This document shows positions 38,058 to 47,590 of a DNA stretch of 64,000 nucleotides, in pieces. The DNA lies in assembly GCF_014203535.1 (NCBI RefSeq), contig NZ_JACHJI010000001.1:186001-250000 (forward strand), in the 5' to 3' direction. Origin of the DNA: Streptomyces griseomycini. Its GTDB lineage: Bacteria; Actinomycetota; Actinomycetes; Streptomycetales; Streptomycetaceae. The notes below the pieces were generated by a model. That model did not search any database. It saw nothing but the letters and a program-made list of their open reading frames with translations, and was not told the DNA's origin. The position numbers were made by a program, and so were the translations under genes. Positions within the stretch are counted from its first letter, which is position 1, and each line of letters begins with the position of its first letter.

Positions 38058-39014
38058 GTGGGAAGCACACAGGAATCCGGTGGTCCGAAGGAACGGTCAC
38101 GAAAGGCCGGCGGGCGGAGGAAGCCCGGGCGCTCCGCCCGCCGCGGGAAGCGCCCCGAACCCGACGCCCCGCCCCTCTCCGAGTCCGAGCAGCTGCTCCT
38201 CGGAGGACCGCTGCGCTACGACATGGGCTGGAACCGGCACGGCGAGGCCTTCCTGGAGCTGAACTTCCGCGCCATGATCACCCGTCTGCCCATCCTGCCG
38301 GCCTCCGGCCTCCGGCTCGCCCTGCCGGCCCGGCACTTCAGCGGAGGCCACGAGCTGTCCGGGGGACAGTGGCAGCGGCTGGGGATCGCACGGGCCGCGT
38401 ACCGGCGCGGGCGCATCCTGATCGTGGACGAGCCGACGGCCGCCCTGGACGCCCGGGCCGAGCTGGAGGTCCTCGACCGGATCCGGGCACTGGCGGACAG
38501 CGGCCAGACGGTCGTGCTGATCACGCACCGGCCGGCGTCCGTGCGCCACGCGGACCTGGTGCACGTGCTCGACCAGGGCCGGCTGGTGGAGTCCGGCTCG
38601 CCGGACGGGCTGCTGGCCGCGGGCAGCCTCTACGCGGAGCTGTACGCGCTCCAGGCGGAACAGTTCACCGGGACGCCCCCCTCGGCCGGGAAGGTGCCGG
38701 CCCCGAAGGCGGGCGAGCCGGCCGCCCGGCCGGCACCGGTTCACGCCGTCGCGTCACCGCCGCCGTCGCCGCTCCGCACGACCACCAGGAACATGTCGGT
38801 CGCGAGGTCCATGACAACCTCGGCAGGCAGGCCCTCCAGACGCCGCGCCTGCGCGAACTCCTCCGCCGGCCAGGACCCACGCGGCCCACCTGCGGGAAAG
38901 CGTTCGAGCACCGTTCGCCCGTTCACCCTGCCACCTCCATGTAGCGCTGTACTCGTAGAGTTAAACGCCAACCATGGGGCGAACGCCTCGTCCGGTGACG
39001 GTACTGAGACGTAG
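38058..39014 (+). pseudogene. ABC transporter remnant, permease and Walker A deleted in frame
   Basis: The frame codes for 318 residues. Residues 1-90 match the cytoplasmic N-terminus of a fused permease-ATPase exporter (LGGPLRYDMGWNRHGEAFLE). Residue 94 onward jumps straight to ATPase elements: HFSGGHELSGGQWQRLGIAR (ABC signature), ILIVDEPTAALDARAELEVL (Walker B and D-loop) and VVLITHR (H-loop). All membrane helices and the Walker A motif are missing. The last about 100 residues are unconserved, basic, and antisense to a small gene at 38741-38926. GGGGGAGG lies seven bases before the GTG, so the remnant may still be translated, but it cannot be a working transporter. Confidence 0.8.
38741..38926 (-). 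CDS. Small conserved-looking protein, 61 residues
   Basis: The sequence NGRTVLERFPAGGPRGSWPA followed by EEFAQARRLEGLPAEVVMDL and FLVVVRSG looks like a compact, folded domain and, from memory, like small proteins found in many Streptomyces; I cannot name its function. The GTG has GGAGG seven bases upstream. It is antisense to the tail of the ABC remnant, which supports the idea that the remnant's frame there is not real coding sequence. Confidence 0.65.
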   Translation of the reverse strand: MNGRTVLERFPAGGPRGSWPAEEFAQARRLEGLPAEVVMDLATDMFLVVVRSGDGGGDATA

Positions 39015-39082
39015 TTGACACCTGTTCACTGCCATGTGTGAGCGGGCTCTCAGCTTTTCGGAGCAATCCGTCGCCGTCCGTG

Positions 39083-39772
39083 TCAGTCGTCGTACTCGTC
39101 GTGATAGCGGACGCGGTCGCTTCCCGCAGGCGTCCCGAGAGCCGACGCGCGCCCCTCGGGTTCCTCCCACTCCTCCTGCCGGCCGAGCGCGGTGAGGTCC
39201 AGCAGGCTGGTGGTCGAGCCGATCCCGTCGAGGCCGCGGCCGTACGTCGAGTAGGTGTGGAAGACCCGGTCGCCGTCCCGCAGGAAGCAGCTGAGGCCGG
39301 ACCGCTCGACGAGTCCGCCCTCGCGTTCGAGGGTCGCCCCGAAGTCCTCGTTGAAGTCGCCGTGGAACGAGGAGTGCCAGGGCAGGGCCCAGCCCATCCG
39401 CGCCTTGAACGGCAGGATCCTCGTGTACGGCGCCCGTGAGACGGCCGCGAACGTGGTGCCGCGCGCGTTCAGGTGGGCGAGGTGCCCGATCTGGTCCAGG
39501 AAGGCCGAGCAGCCGCGGCACCCGGCGTCCCACTCCGGGGCGAACATGAAGTGGTGGACGACGAGCTGCTGCCGCCCCTCGAACAGATCGAGCAGCGTGG
39601 TCCTGCCGTCGCCGCCCTCGAACACGTACTCCCGGTCGATCTCCACCATGGGCAACCGGCGCCGCTCGGCGTTGAGCGCGTCCCGCGCGCGGGTGACGAC
39701 CTTCTCCTTGACCAGCAGTTCCTCGCGCGCCGCACGCCACGCGGCGCGCGGGACGACCTCCGGAAGCGACAT
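39083..39772 (-). CDS. DUF899-family thioredoxin-like protein
   Basis: 229 residues. The DUF899 start LPEVVPRAAWRAAREELLVK is followed by VHHFMFAPEWDAGCRGCSAF (CxxC at about 90-93) and DQIGHLAHLNARGTTFAAVS. The C-terminal YSTYGRGLDGIGSTTSLLDL is also typical. It has a thioredoxin fold with unknown redox partner. AGGAGG lies five bases before the ATG. The last of three co-oriented genes. Confidence 0.92.
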   Translation of the reverse strand: MSLPEVVPRAAWRAAREELLVKEKVVTRARDALNAERRRLPMVEIDREYVFEGGDGRTTLLDLFEGRQQLVVHHFMFAPEWDAGCRGCSAFLDQIGHLAHLNARGTTFAAVSRAPYTRILPFKARMGWALPWHSSFHGDFNEDFGATLEREGGLVERSGLSCFLRDGDRVFHTYSTYGRGLDGIGSTTSLLDLTALGRQEEWEEPEGRASALGTPAGSDRVRYHDEYDD

Positions 39773-39856
39773 GGATCCTCCTGTGCGACGGTCCCGTTGC
39801 AGGGGGTGACCGCCGGGCCGGGCGGAACTCATCGCTCGCTCGCGGAACTCTTCGTC

Positions 39857-41236
39857 TCAGGTGTCGTAGTCCTGGACGCGCCGGCCGTGGCTCCGGTCGA
39901 CGAGCGCGGGCAGCCGCTCCCCCAGCTCCCGCACCACCGCCGGGACGTCGATCGTGAGCAGTTCCCGGTCGCGCATCAGGATCCGGCCGTCGACGACGGT
40001 CGTGCGGACGTCGGCGGCGCGGGCGCTGTGCACCAGCGTCGCGGCGAGGTCGTGCACCGGCTGGGTGTGCGGGCCGGTGAGGTCGACGAGGACGAGGTCG
40101 GCGCGCCGGCCGGGCGCGAGGCTGCCGACGCTGTCGCCGAGGCCGACCGCGCGGGCGCTCTGCAGCGTGGCGTGGTGCAGCGCCTGACGGGAGGTCAGCC
40201 ACCGGGGGTCGCCCTCCGTCGACTTCTGGACCAGCGAGGTGAGCGCCATCGACTCCCACACGTCGAGGGAGTTGTTGGAGGCGGCGCCGTCCGTGGCGAG
40301 TCCGACCGGGACACCGATGGCGCGCAGGGCGCGCACGGGTGTGGTGGTGGGCCAGGCGAACCTGAGGTAGCCGCGGGGCGCGGTCGCCACGGCCGTACGG
40401 CCGCCCGCGCGCTCCAGCAGCGGCAGGTCGCCCTCGAGGATGCCGGTGCCGTGGGCGATGAGCACGTCGGTGTCGAGGATCCCGGTGCGCTCCAGGACCT
40501 GGACGGGGGTGACGCCGTGCCGGGCGAGGCTGGTGTCGGTCTGGTCGCGGTTCTCGGCGGCGTGCAGGTGCACGGGCAGCGCGTGCTCGTGCGCCAGTTC
40601 CGCGGTGGCGGCGAGGTCGGCGTCGTCGACGGTGTAGGGGGCGTGCGGGGCGAGGGCGGTCGTGATGCGGCCGTCGGCCGAGCCGCGGTGCCGCAGCGCG
40701 AACTCCAGTGACCTCTCCCGTCCTCGCGGCCCCTGGGAGGAGAAGTACGCCTCCCCCAGCAACGCCCGCATGCCGCACTCGGCGACGACCGCGGCGACCG
40801 CGTCCATGGCGAAGTAGTGGTCGGCGAAGCAGGTGACGCCGCCCCGGATCATCTCGGCGCAGGCGAGCCGCGCCCCCAGCTCGACGTCCCGCGCGGTGAG
40901 GTTGGACTCCACCGGCCAGATCACGTCGTTGAACCACTCCCCGGTCGGCAGGTCCTCGGCGAGGCCCCGCAGGGCGACCATCGGCGCGTGGGTGTGGCAG
41001 TTGATCAGGCCGGGCAGCGCGACCTGCCCCCGGGCGTCGATCCGCTCCCCGGCCGCCAGGCCCCGCACCGCCCCGGCGCTCGTCACCGACTCCACGGTCC
41101 CGTCGCGTACGACGATCGCCGCGTCGTGGGCGAACCCGATCCGTTCCCGGTCGTCGTGCGTGAGGACGGAACATCCGCTGATGACGAGATCGGCCGGAGG
41201 CTCCGTGGTGGTGGGCGTCGTCGCGGTGGGCGTCAT
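39857..41236 (-). CDS. Amidohydrolase, TRZ/ATZ/MtaD-type deaminase
   Basis: 459 residues. Metal-binding motifs of the cytosine deaminase-like branch are present: LINCHTHAPM (about 77-86), LPVHLHAAENRD (about 220-231), DVLIAHGTGI (about 259-268) and GLATDGAASNNS (about 307-318). Candidates are S-adenosylhomocysteine or 8-oxoguanine/guanine-type deamination; the exact substrate is not readable. The ATG lies four bases after the stop of the FUSC gene, so the two are probably coupled; a GTG one codon earlier is possible. Confidence 0.88.
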   Translation of the reverse strand: MTPTATTPTTTEPPADLVISGCSVLTHDDRERIGFAHDAAIVVRDGTVESVTSAGAVRGLAAGERIDARGQVALPGLINCHTHAPMVALRGLAEDLPTGEWFNDVIWPVESNLTARDVELGARLACAEMIRGGVTCFADHYFAMDAVAAVVAECGMRALLGEAYFSSQGPRGRERSLEFALRHRGSADGRITTALAPHAPYTVDDADLAATAELAHEHALPVHLHAAENRDQTDTSLARHGVTPVQVLERTGILDTDVLIAHGTGILEGDLPLLERAGGRTAVATAPRGYLRFAWPTTTPVRALRAIGVPVGLATDGAASNNSLDVWESMALTSLVQKSTEGDPRWLTSRQALHHATLQSARAVGLGDSVGSLAPGRRADLVLVDLTGPHTQPVHDLAATLVHSARAADVRTTVVDGRILMRDRELLTIDVPAVVRELGERLPALVDRSHGRRVQDYDT

Positions 41237-41240
41237 CACG

Positions 41241-43205
41241 TCACCGTACGGCGCCGTCCCGGTCCGGGTGGGCCGAACCGCGGCTCACCCGTCGCGGGAC
41301 GGTCGCGAGGGACGGCCGCGGGGCGGGCCGGGCACCCGCCCCGGTCTCCCCGCGAGCCCCGCCCAGCGGCTCCGGCAGGCGCAGCCCCACCCGGTCGCGG
41401 CGCCGGGCGAGTTCGTCCCGGAGTCCGGCGAGCCGCTCGGTGTGCCGGGGGTCGATCCGCCCGGTGTCGTCGAGGTGGACGGCGCAGGCGGTGACGGTGT
41501 CGACGAACTGTTCGAGGAGGGCGGCGATCTCGTCCGTGCCGTCGGTGTGCCGGGCCAGCGGGGGGAGTTCGGCGGAGGCCAGGGCGATGGCGGTGCGGGC
41601 CTCGGCGAGGGTGCGGTAGGCCTCGCGGCGCAGGGCCCAGCGGGCGGCGCGGTCACCGGTCCCGTCGAGCACGTGGGCGAGGTACGCGTGCGCGGCGACG
41701 CCCGCTTCGGCGAGCCGGGCGCGGATGCCGTCGCCGCGCTGTCCCGGCACCGGCAGATGTCCGACGACCAGCACGACGACGCAGGCCAGCAGCGTCTCAC
41801 CGATCCGGACGGCGGAGACCTCGGGTTCGCCGCCGGCCATCACCAGGGCGAGCACGAGCACGGTGACGACGGTGGTCTGCGCGGCGAAGTGCCGGGTGGC
41901 GACGGGGATGAGCGCCCCGCTGACCGCCACCAGCGCGACGAGCCCCTCCGGCCGGGGCAGCACGGCGGCGAGTCCCGCGAAGAGGAGCGCCCCGAGCACG
42001 GTTCCGGCGGCCCGGCACAGCACCCGGGAGGCGAGCGGCCCGAGGTCGGGTTTGACGAGGAAGACGGCGGTGGCGGGCAGCCAGTACCAGTGCTCGTGCT
42101 CCCCGTACCAGCGGGCGTGGTGCAGGGCCTGGGCGATCGCGACGCCGGCGCCGAAGCAGAGGGCGACCCGCATTCCGTACTCCCGCCCCCGGACGCCGAG
42201 AACGGTACCGGTGAGGGCGGCGCGGGACCTGCGGCGCGTGTGCAGGTCACCGCCCTCGGCCCGGTCGAACACCGCGGCGGCGTGCAGGAGGGCGTCGTCG
42301 AGGGCGCGCAGCGCCGGGGCGGTGCGGGAGGGTGCGGGAAGGCGGCCGGTCCGGGTGCCGTCGCGTACGACGGCGGCGAGGCGCCGGGGGCCCTCGCCGG
42401 CGCGGGCGGGCACGGGCTCCCCCGCCCAGGCCAGCGCGGTGGCGGCTTCGGCGAGGGGGAGCGCGGCGGCGTACTGCGCGTGCAGCCGGCGCTCGGCCGC
42501 GGAGGAGGCGTACCGCCGCAGCCGGGGCCCGGCCAGCGCGTCCTGCGCGTGGTCGAGGGCGGCGGTGAGCGCGGCGCGCCGCGCGGTGGCCTCCTCCGAC
42601 CCGGCGGCGTCGAGCAGCGCGGCGACGGCCTCGTACACCCCGGCGACGGCCTCCCGCTCCCCGTCGAACCGGAAGTCCCCGGCGAACGAGCCCGGCGTGG
42701 GCAGCGCCAGCCGCAGCAGGAGCAGCCAGCCGGCCCCGGTGAGGAAGGCGAGCGCGCGCTGCCACCCCGGCTCGGGCAACGGCATCCCGGCACCGACGGC
42801 GGCCCCGACCAGCACCTGGGTGCCGACGGAGGAGCCGACGGGCCCGAGGGCGCTGATCCCGCCCGCGACCAGGCCGAGGCCGGTCAGCAGGAGCGTGAGC
42901 AGGACCGCCGGGGTGTGGTCCCCGGCGTACGTGCCGACGGCCAGCCCGGCCGCACCCGCGAGCGCGGGCCCCCCGATCCGCCCGACCGAGGCCCGTCGGC
43001 TGCCGGGCCGGTCGTTGATCCCGGCGAGCATGGCGCCGATGGCGGCGGCGACGCCGAGGGTCGGCCGGCCGGCGAGGACGGCCGCGGCCAGCAGGGGCCC
43101 GCCGCCCAGCGCGCCCCGCACGACCGCGCTCCAGGGGACCGGCCCCCGCTGGGTCCGCAGGGCGTGGGCGAGCCAGAGGGGCGGGGCGGGGACGGACCGT
43201 GACAC
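41241..43205 (-). CDS. FUSC-family inner-membrane protein
   Basis: 654 residues with two clusters of membrane helices (about 30-165 and 355-480) separated and followed by soluble helical parts. This is the arrangement of YccS/FusC-type proteins linked to export of aromatic acids such as fusaric acid. Examples: GPLLAAAVLAGRPTLGVAAA, then FGAGVAIAQALHHARW. The GTG at 43205 has GGAG four bases upstream; GTG 43256 is another possibility. The adjacent amidohydrolase may process an exported or imported compound. Confidence 0.85.
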   Translation of the reverse strand: MSRSVPAPPLWLAHALRTQRGPVPWSAVVRGALGGGPLLAAAVLAGRPTLGVAAAIGAMLAGINDRPGSRRASVGRIGGPALAGAAGLAVGTYAGDHTPAVLLTLLLTGLGLVAGGISALGPVGSSVGTQVLVGAAVGAGMPLPEPGWQRALAFLTGAGWLLLLRLALPTPGSFAGDFRFDGEREAVAGVYEAVAALLDAAGSEEATARRAALTAALDHAQDALAGPRLRRYASSAAERRLHAQYAAALPLAEAATALAWAGEPVPARAGEGPRRLAAVVRDGTRTGRLPAPSRTAPALRALDDALLHAAAVFDRAEGGDLHTRRRSRAALTGTVLGVRGREYGMRVALCFGAGVAIAQALHHARWYGEHEHWYWLPATAVFLVKPDLGPLASRVLCRAAGTVLGALLFAGLAAVLPRPEGLVALVAVSGALIPVATRHFAAQTTVVTVLVLALVMAGGEPEVSAVRIGETLLACVVVLVVGHLPVPGQRGDGIRARLAEAGVAAHAYLAHVLDGTGDRAARWALRREAYRTLAEARTAIALASAELPPLARHTDGTDEIAALLEQFVDTVTACAVHLDDTGRIDPRHTERLAGLRDELARRRDRVGLRLPEPLGGARGETGAGARPAPRPSLATVPRRVSRGSAHPDRDGAVR

Positions 43206-43353
43206 GGGGCTCCAGTCGTCGTGTCGGGGCGGGGTGGGCTCGCGGGCGACGGTGACCGGGCCGGGGCGTGGTGTCCACGGTAAGCGGGGTGGTCGGAGAG
43301 GAGTGAACAGCCGTGTTTCCGGGATGTGACGATCCGGGCGGAGGGCGCGTTCT

Positions 43354-44980
43354 TCATGAACGCAACCGGCTGTGTCCCGTCCCCGCCCCACCGGGACCGG
43401 GGGAACCCCTGCGGACCGAGGGCGCGAGGGCCCCGCCGGAGGACGGCCCGTCCTGGGCGGGCCGTGCCCGGGGCACCAGGCGGGACATCACCGCGCCCGG
43501 CAGCGACGGATTGGCGGCCGCCGCCTCCACGACCTGCCGGTCCCCGTCACCGAGCAGCTCGACGATCGCCTGCTCCGGCAGGGCCGGGTGACCGGCGGCC
43601 ACCCGCCTGGCCCGTTCGTCCGCGAGGCAGGGCAGCAGGGCCCGGGCCGTCGCGTTCCGGTGCCCGGCGATGTCGCGCAGGGCCCTGCGCACCGCCCGCT
43701 CCCGCCGGGCCAGGTCCTCCAGCAGCGCGGACGGGGCGTCCGGATTGGCCGCCACACCGGCGACGACCCGGCCGCCGTGCCGGTCGGCCATGGCGCGCAA
43801 CCGCGCTTCGGACAGGCCCGGGTGGGGCGCGACCGAGGCGACCACCTTCGCGTCGGGGTCGGCGGCCAGCGCGTCCCGCCTCCCCGGGGGCAGGTCGCGT
43901 CGCGCCGCCACGAGCATGCGCACCTCGGGGGCCGGTGACGCCGCCAGGCCCGCGACCTCCTCCGGGGAGGCGCCGGCGATCCGGGGGAGCAGGACCGGGC
44001 CGATCCTCGTGGTGCCGGCCAGGTGCGTGAGCACGTCGAGCGGGACGTTCGGGTGGTGTGCCGGCCCGTGCCGCACGTCGTGACCGCCGTCGGCGGCCAG
44101 TACGCGCATCAGCGCCTCGTCGATCGCCGGGTTCCCGGCGAGTTCGGCCCGGACGCCGGGGACGGGGTCCTCGGCGAGCCGCCGTCCGACGTGCGGCGGC
44201 AGGTCGGGACGGGCGGCGAGCGCGTCGCGCAGCCACGGCGAGGGGTGTGCGGCGAAGCGGAGGACGGCGCCGACCGGTGTGGCCGGATTCCGCGCCGCCC
44301 TGTGCCACGTGTCCCGCACGGTGGACTCGTGGGAGCCCGTCGCAGGAGGCGCCCGGAGGCAGGTCGCAGTCGGTCCGCGGGCAGGACGGGTCGTGGACGA
44401 ACGGCGCCCGCTCCCGGTCGCAGACCGGGCACCGCCGCGCCGGAGGCAGTCCTTCGCCGTCGATCAGTGCGGCCAGCACGGCCGGCGGGGTCCTCTCGTT
44501 GGCGGCCACCGCGGACCGGACCCCGGCGTGCGGATGCTCCGCGAGCCGGGCGGCCGTGTCCGGCGTCGTCCACAGGGCGAGCTCCGCCACGACCCGTACC
44601 TCCGGGTCGGCGGCGAGCGTCGCCACCACGTCCGGCGGCAGGTCCGGGCAGGCGGCCGGCTTCTCCCGGCGCTCCACGTCCGGGTCCGCCGCGAGCGGAC
44701 GCGGCCACTCGGGCCGGCCCGCGCCCTCCTCGAGGAGGGCCAGCGCGGCGCGCGGCCGTGTGCGGGGGTCGACGTCACGGGCCGTCAGCCGCCCCTCGTA
44801 CGCGAGTCGCGCGGCGATCTTGTCGCCGCGCGCCGCCAGCGCGAGCGTCTGCGCCCTGCTGAGGTCGGCGCGCACGGCGAGTTCCGCGGCGAGGTCGTCG
44901 TCCGCGGTCCCGATCAGCCGGTCGACGAGGCCGGACGGCAGGGCCGGGTTCGCGGCGAGCCCGCACAGCACAGGATCCAC
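43354..44980 (-). pseudogene. LRV-repeat protein gene with a one-base frameshift
   Basis: The first frame starts at GTG 44980 (VDPVLCGLAANPALPSGLVD). It carries repeats of about 24 residues of the leucine-rich-repeat-variant type (for example CPDLPPDVVATLAADPEVRV), then a cysteine-rich segment with CPVC, CPRTDC and GASCDG. Directly after that the repeats continue only in the next frame (from TVRDTWHRAARNPATPVGAV to PSLPGAVMSRLVPRA). Removing one G from the GGG run read on the minus strand at about 44336-44338 joins the parts as CDGSHEST. The Cys cluster could bind Fe-S or zinc. Either a real mutation or a sequencing error. Confidence 0.75.
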
Positions 44981-45192
44981 CGGGCCATCATGACCGGGCG
45001 GTGCTCGAAGGGCTCGCGGTTTTCCCTCCGTCCGGCACCGGTCCGCCGACCCGGCCCGTCGGCCCCGGCAAGCCCGTGCGGGCGGAACTCCTTCCGGCGC
45101 GCCGCTGCCGAACGCCCGGCAACCTTTCCGGCGGCTGCGACCACTGCCGAATCGGAAACGCGTGTCCTCCCGAACCACGTAAGGACTCATCC

Positions 45193-46149
45193 GTGGCATC
45201 CCCCTCCCACCGCCGCCCCCGCCGCGAGCGGCGCGGCGTCCTGGTCCCGGCCGCCGCCGCGGCAGCCGTCGGGCTCCTCGTGTCGCTGGTCGTCGCCCTC
45301 GCCCGTGACGGCGGGTCCGGCCCCGTGCGGGCCACGGCCACGCCCGCCACCACCACCGACGCCCGGCCGGGCGTCCCTCCCACGGCGACCGAGACGACCG
45401 GGCGGACGCCGGAGGCTGAGCCGTCCACCGCGTCCCCGGCCCCCGAGTCCTCCGCGACGCCGCCGTCGGCCCGGCCGTCACGCGGGGCCACCCCCGCGCC
45501 CGCCGCACGCCCGGCGTCCGGCGGGGCGCCGCTGGCGGGACGGATCGAGCCCGGCACCGCCTACAGCGGGGTCGCCACCCACTACGACGCCGGGGACGGC
45601 GACGGGGCCTGTCTGTACGGCCCGAGCCCCGACCGCATGACCGCGGCGATGAACACCGCCGACTACGAGACGTCCAAGGCGTGCGGGGCGTACCTCCTCG
45701 TCCGCGCGGCCGGCGGCGCCTCCGTGACGGTCCGGATCACCAACGAGTGCCCCTCGCCCTGCGCGCCCGGGCAGCTCGACCTGAGCAGGGAGGCCTTCGG
45801 CAAGCTCGCGGGCCTCTCCACCGGGCGGATCCCGATCACGTGGAGCCTGCTCAGTCCCGGCACGTCCGACACCGTCTCGATCCGCTACAAGACCGGCTCC
45901 AGCCGCCACTGGTGCGGCGTCCAGGCGATCGGCCACCGCAACCCGCTGGCCCGGCTGGAGGTCGCCACCGGCTCGGGATGGCGGCAACTGACCCGTACCG
46001 AGTACAACTACTTCCTCTCCCCCGACGGCACCGGATGCGGCGGCCCCCTGAGACTCACCGACATCTACGGGGAGCGGCTGACCGTCGACGGCATCGCCGT
46101 GCGGCCGGACGCCGTCCAGCCGACGCGCGTCCAGTTCGCCCGGCACTGA
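45193..46149 (+). CDS. Secreted expansin-like (EXLX1-type) protein
   Basis: 318 residues. An N-terminal membrane segment (VLVPAAAAAAVGLLVSLVVA) acts as signal or anchor. A P/T/S/A-rich linker covers about 45-118. A double-psi beta-barrel domain follows (about 118-215: TAYSGVATHYDAGDGDGACL, then ITNECPSPCAPGQLDLS, RIPITW). A C-terminal carbohydrate-binding beta-sandwich is the last part (VSIRYKTGSSRHWCGVQAIG). Expansin-like proteins loosen cellulose or peptidoglycan without hydrolysis. The GTG has AAGGA about seven bases upstream. Confidence 0.9.
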   Translation: MASPSHRRPRRERRGVLVPAAAAAAVGLLVSLVVALARDGGSGPVRATATPATTTDARPGVPPTATETTGRTPEAEPSTASPAPESSATPPSARPSRGATPAPAARPASGGAPLAGRIEPGTAYSGVATHYDAGDGDGACLYGPSPDRMTAAMNTADYETSKACGAYLLVRAAGGASVTVRITNECPSPCAPGQLDLSREAFGKLAGLSTGRIPITWSLLSPGTSDTVSIRYKTGSSRHWCGVQAIGHRNPLARLEVATGSGWRQLTRTEYNYFLSPDGTGCGGPLRLTDIYGERLTVDGIAVRPDAVQPTRVQFARH

Positions 46150-46225
46150 CGCGGCGCCGCCCGCCCGTGGTCCCGGCGGGCCGCGGCCGGCGCGCCCGGA
46201 CCGGCTCCCGCGAGCCCGCCGGTGC

Positions 46226-47011
46226 TCAGCCGGACCGCCGCCGGGCCGTCTCCACGGCCCGGCGGAACAGCTCCTCCGCGTCCGTGACCGCCCGGACGAG
46301 ATGGTCCGGGCGTCCGGTCAGGGTCTCCACCAACGCGTCCACGGCCTTCAGCCCCGCCCGCTCGACCAACCCCTTCTCGTTGGTCACCCACTCCCCCCGC
46401 GCCGCCGTGACCGCGTGCGCGGTGTGGGTCGCGGCGACGGCGACGGCCCCCGCGACCTGGGTGAGGGCGCCCCGGGGCGCGTGGCCGGCCTTCGCGTAGG
46501 CGAGGGTGGCGGCGGCCGTGCCGTGCCAGCGGGGCGGGGCGGACGCGCGCAGGGCCCGCGGGTAGGCGGCGGGGCGGGGCAGGTCGCCGCGCAGCACCTT
46601 GTTGATCGCGAGCTCCGCGACCAGCAGGTAGGTGGGGATGCCGGCGAGGTGGAACATCAGCGGCTCGACGCGGAACCGGCCCTGCTCCGCCTCCGCCAGC
46701 TCGTGCTCGACGACGTCGAGGTCGCGGTAGTGGACGTCGACCCGGCGCCCGTCGATCGTCAGCCAGGCGCCGCCGTTGAAGACCCCTCCGCCCCAGCCGC
46801 CGATCCCGGAGACCTCGCCCTCCCAGCCGACCGCGCGCAGGTCGTCGGGGTCGAAGGACCCCCGGTAGTAGACCGCCAGGTCCCAGTCGCTGTCCGGCCG
46901 TTCGGTGCCCTGGGCGCGCGAGCCGCCGAGGGTGACGGCCCGGACGCCGGGGAGGGCGGCGAGCCGGTCGGCGGTCGCTTCGAGGAAGGGCCGGTCGGGG
47001 AGGGAGGGCAC
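46226..47011 (-). CDS. Nucleotidyltransferase-fold protein
   Basis: 261 residues. The pol-beta-type nucleotidyltransferase signature GGSRAQGTERPDSDWDLAVY lies at about 30-49, with VDVHYRDL as the third acidic strand near 95. The C-terminal half is helical (four-helix-bundle type), as in kanamycin or lincosamide nucleotidyltransferases. It could adenylylate a small molecule or be an orphan of the MNT type; no HEPN partner is adjacent. GTG 47011 has GGAG eight bases upstream. Confidence 0.85.
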   Translation of the reverse strand: MPSLPDRPFLEATADRLAALPGVRAVTLGGSRAQGTERPDSDWDLAVYYRGSFDPDDLRAVGWEGEVSGIGGWGGGVFNGGAWLTIDGRRVDVHYRDLDVVEHELAEAEQGRFRVEPLMFHLAGIPTYLLVAELAINKVLRGDLPRPAAYPRALRASAPPRWHGTAAATLAYAKAGHAPRGALTQVAGAVAVAATHTAHAVTAARGEWVTNEKGLVERAGLKAVDALVETLTGRPDHLVRAVTDAEELFRRAVETARRRSG

Positions 47012-47170
47012 GGCTGCGGCTCCTGGCGGACGGAGGGTGTGCTGTGGATCGATGGGAAGGCTACGAGGGGGCCGAGCGGGGGGCGAGCGAAAAAACGGAT
47101 GCGGTGGCGCGGCGGGACCCTGATGATCGGTGGGTTGTCCGCCATGACTCCCTGGAAGATCGGAGCCCGC

Positions 47171-47590
47171 GTGATCCGGCGCGTCACCGTCCCCAGTCTC
47201 TTCCCTCCGCCCACGTACTCCCACGCCTCCGTCGTCGAGGCGGGCACCAGGCTGGCGTTCCTCGCCGGGTCGGTTCCGCTCGACGCGGAGGGGAAGCTCG
47301 TCGGCGAGGGGGACCCGGTGCGGCAGGCCGAGCGGGTGCTGGCCAATCTGGAGGAGCAACTGCGCGCCGTCGGCAGCGATCTGGCGCACGTCGTGTCGAC
47401 CGACGTGTACGTGGTGGCCGACGACCCCGCCGTGCTCTCCGCCGTGTGGGACGTGGTCGAGGCGTCCGGGCTGAGCACCGGGCCCCACTCGTCGACCCTG
47501 CTCGGTGTGGCCTGCCTCGGATACACCGGGCAGCTCGTGGAGATCACGGCGACGGCCGTCGTCCCTGACCCGTCCGCTGCGGCCTCGTGA
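47171..47590 (+). CDS. RidA/YjgF-family protein
   Basis: 139 residues. The Rid family pattern is seen in PSLFPPPTYSHASVVEAGTR, LAFLAGSVPLDAEG and the C-terminal CLGYTGQLVEITATAVV. The canonical RidA Arg near residue 105 (usually in R-x-A-V) appears replaced by LGVACLGYTG, so this is probably a Rid subfamily member rather than a classical imine deaminase. GGAG lies seven bases before the GTG. The next gene overlaps by 4 bases. Confidence 0.85.
   Translation: MIRRVTVPSLFPPPTYSHASVVEAGTRLAFLAGSVPLDAEGKLVGEGDPVRQAERVLANLEEQLRAVGSDLAHVVSTDVYVVADDPAVLSAVWDVVEASGLSTGPHSSTLLGVACLGYTGQLVEITATAVVPDPSAAAS

Noticed and set aside
46150..46225. GC-rich inverted segments between the expansin and nucleotidyltransferase genes
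   Set aside because: No single stem of convincing length could be drawn.
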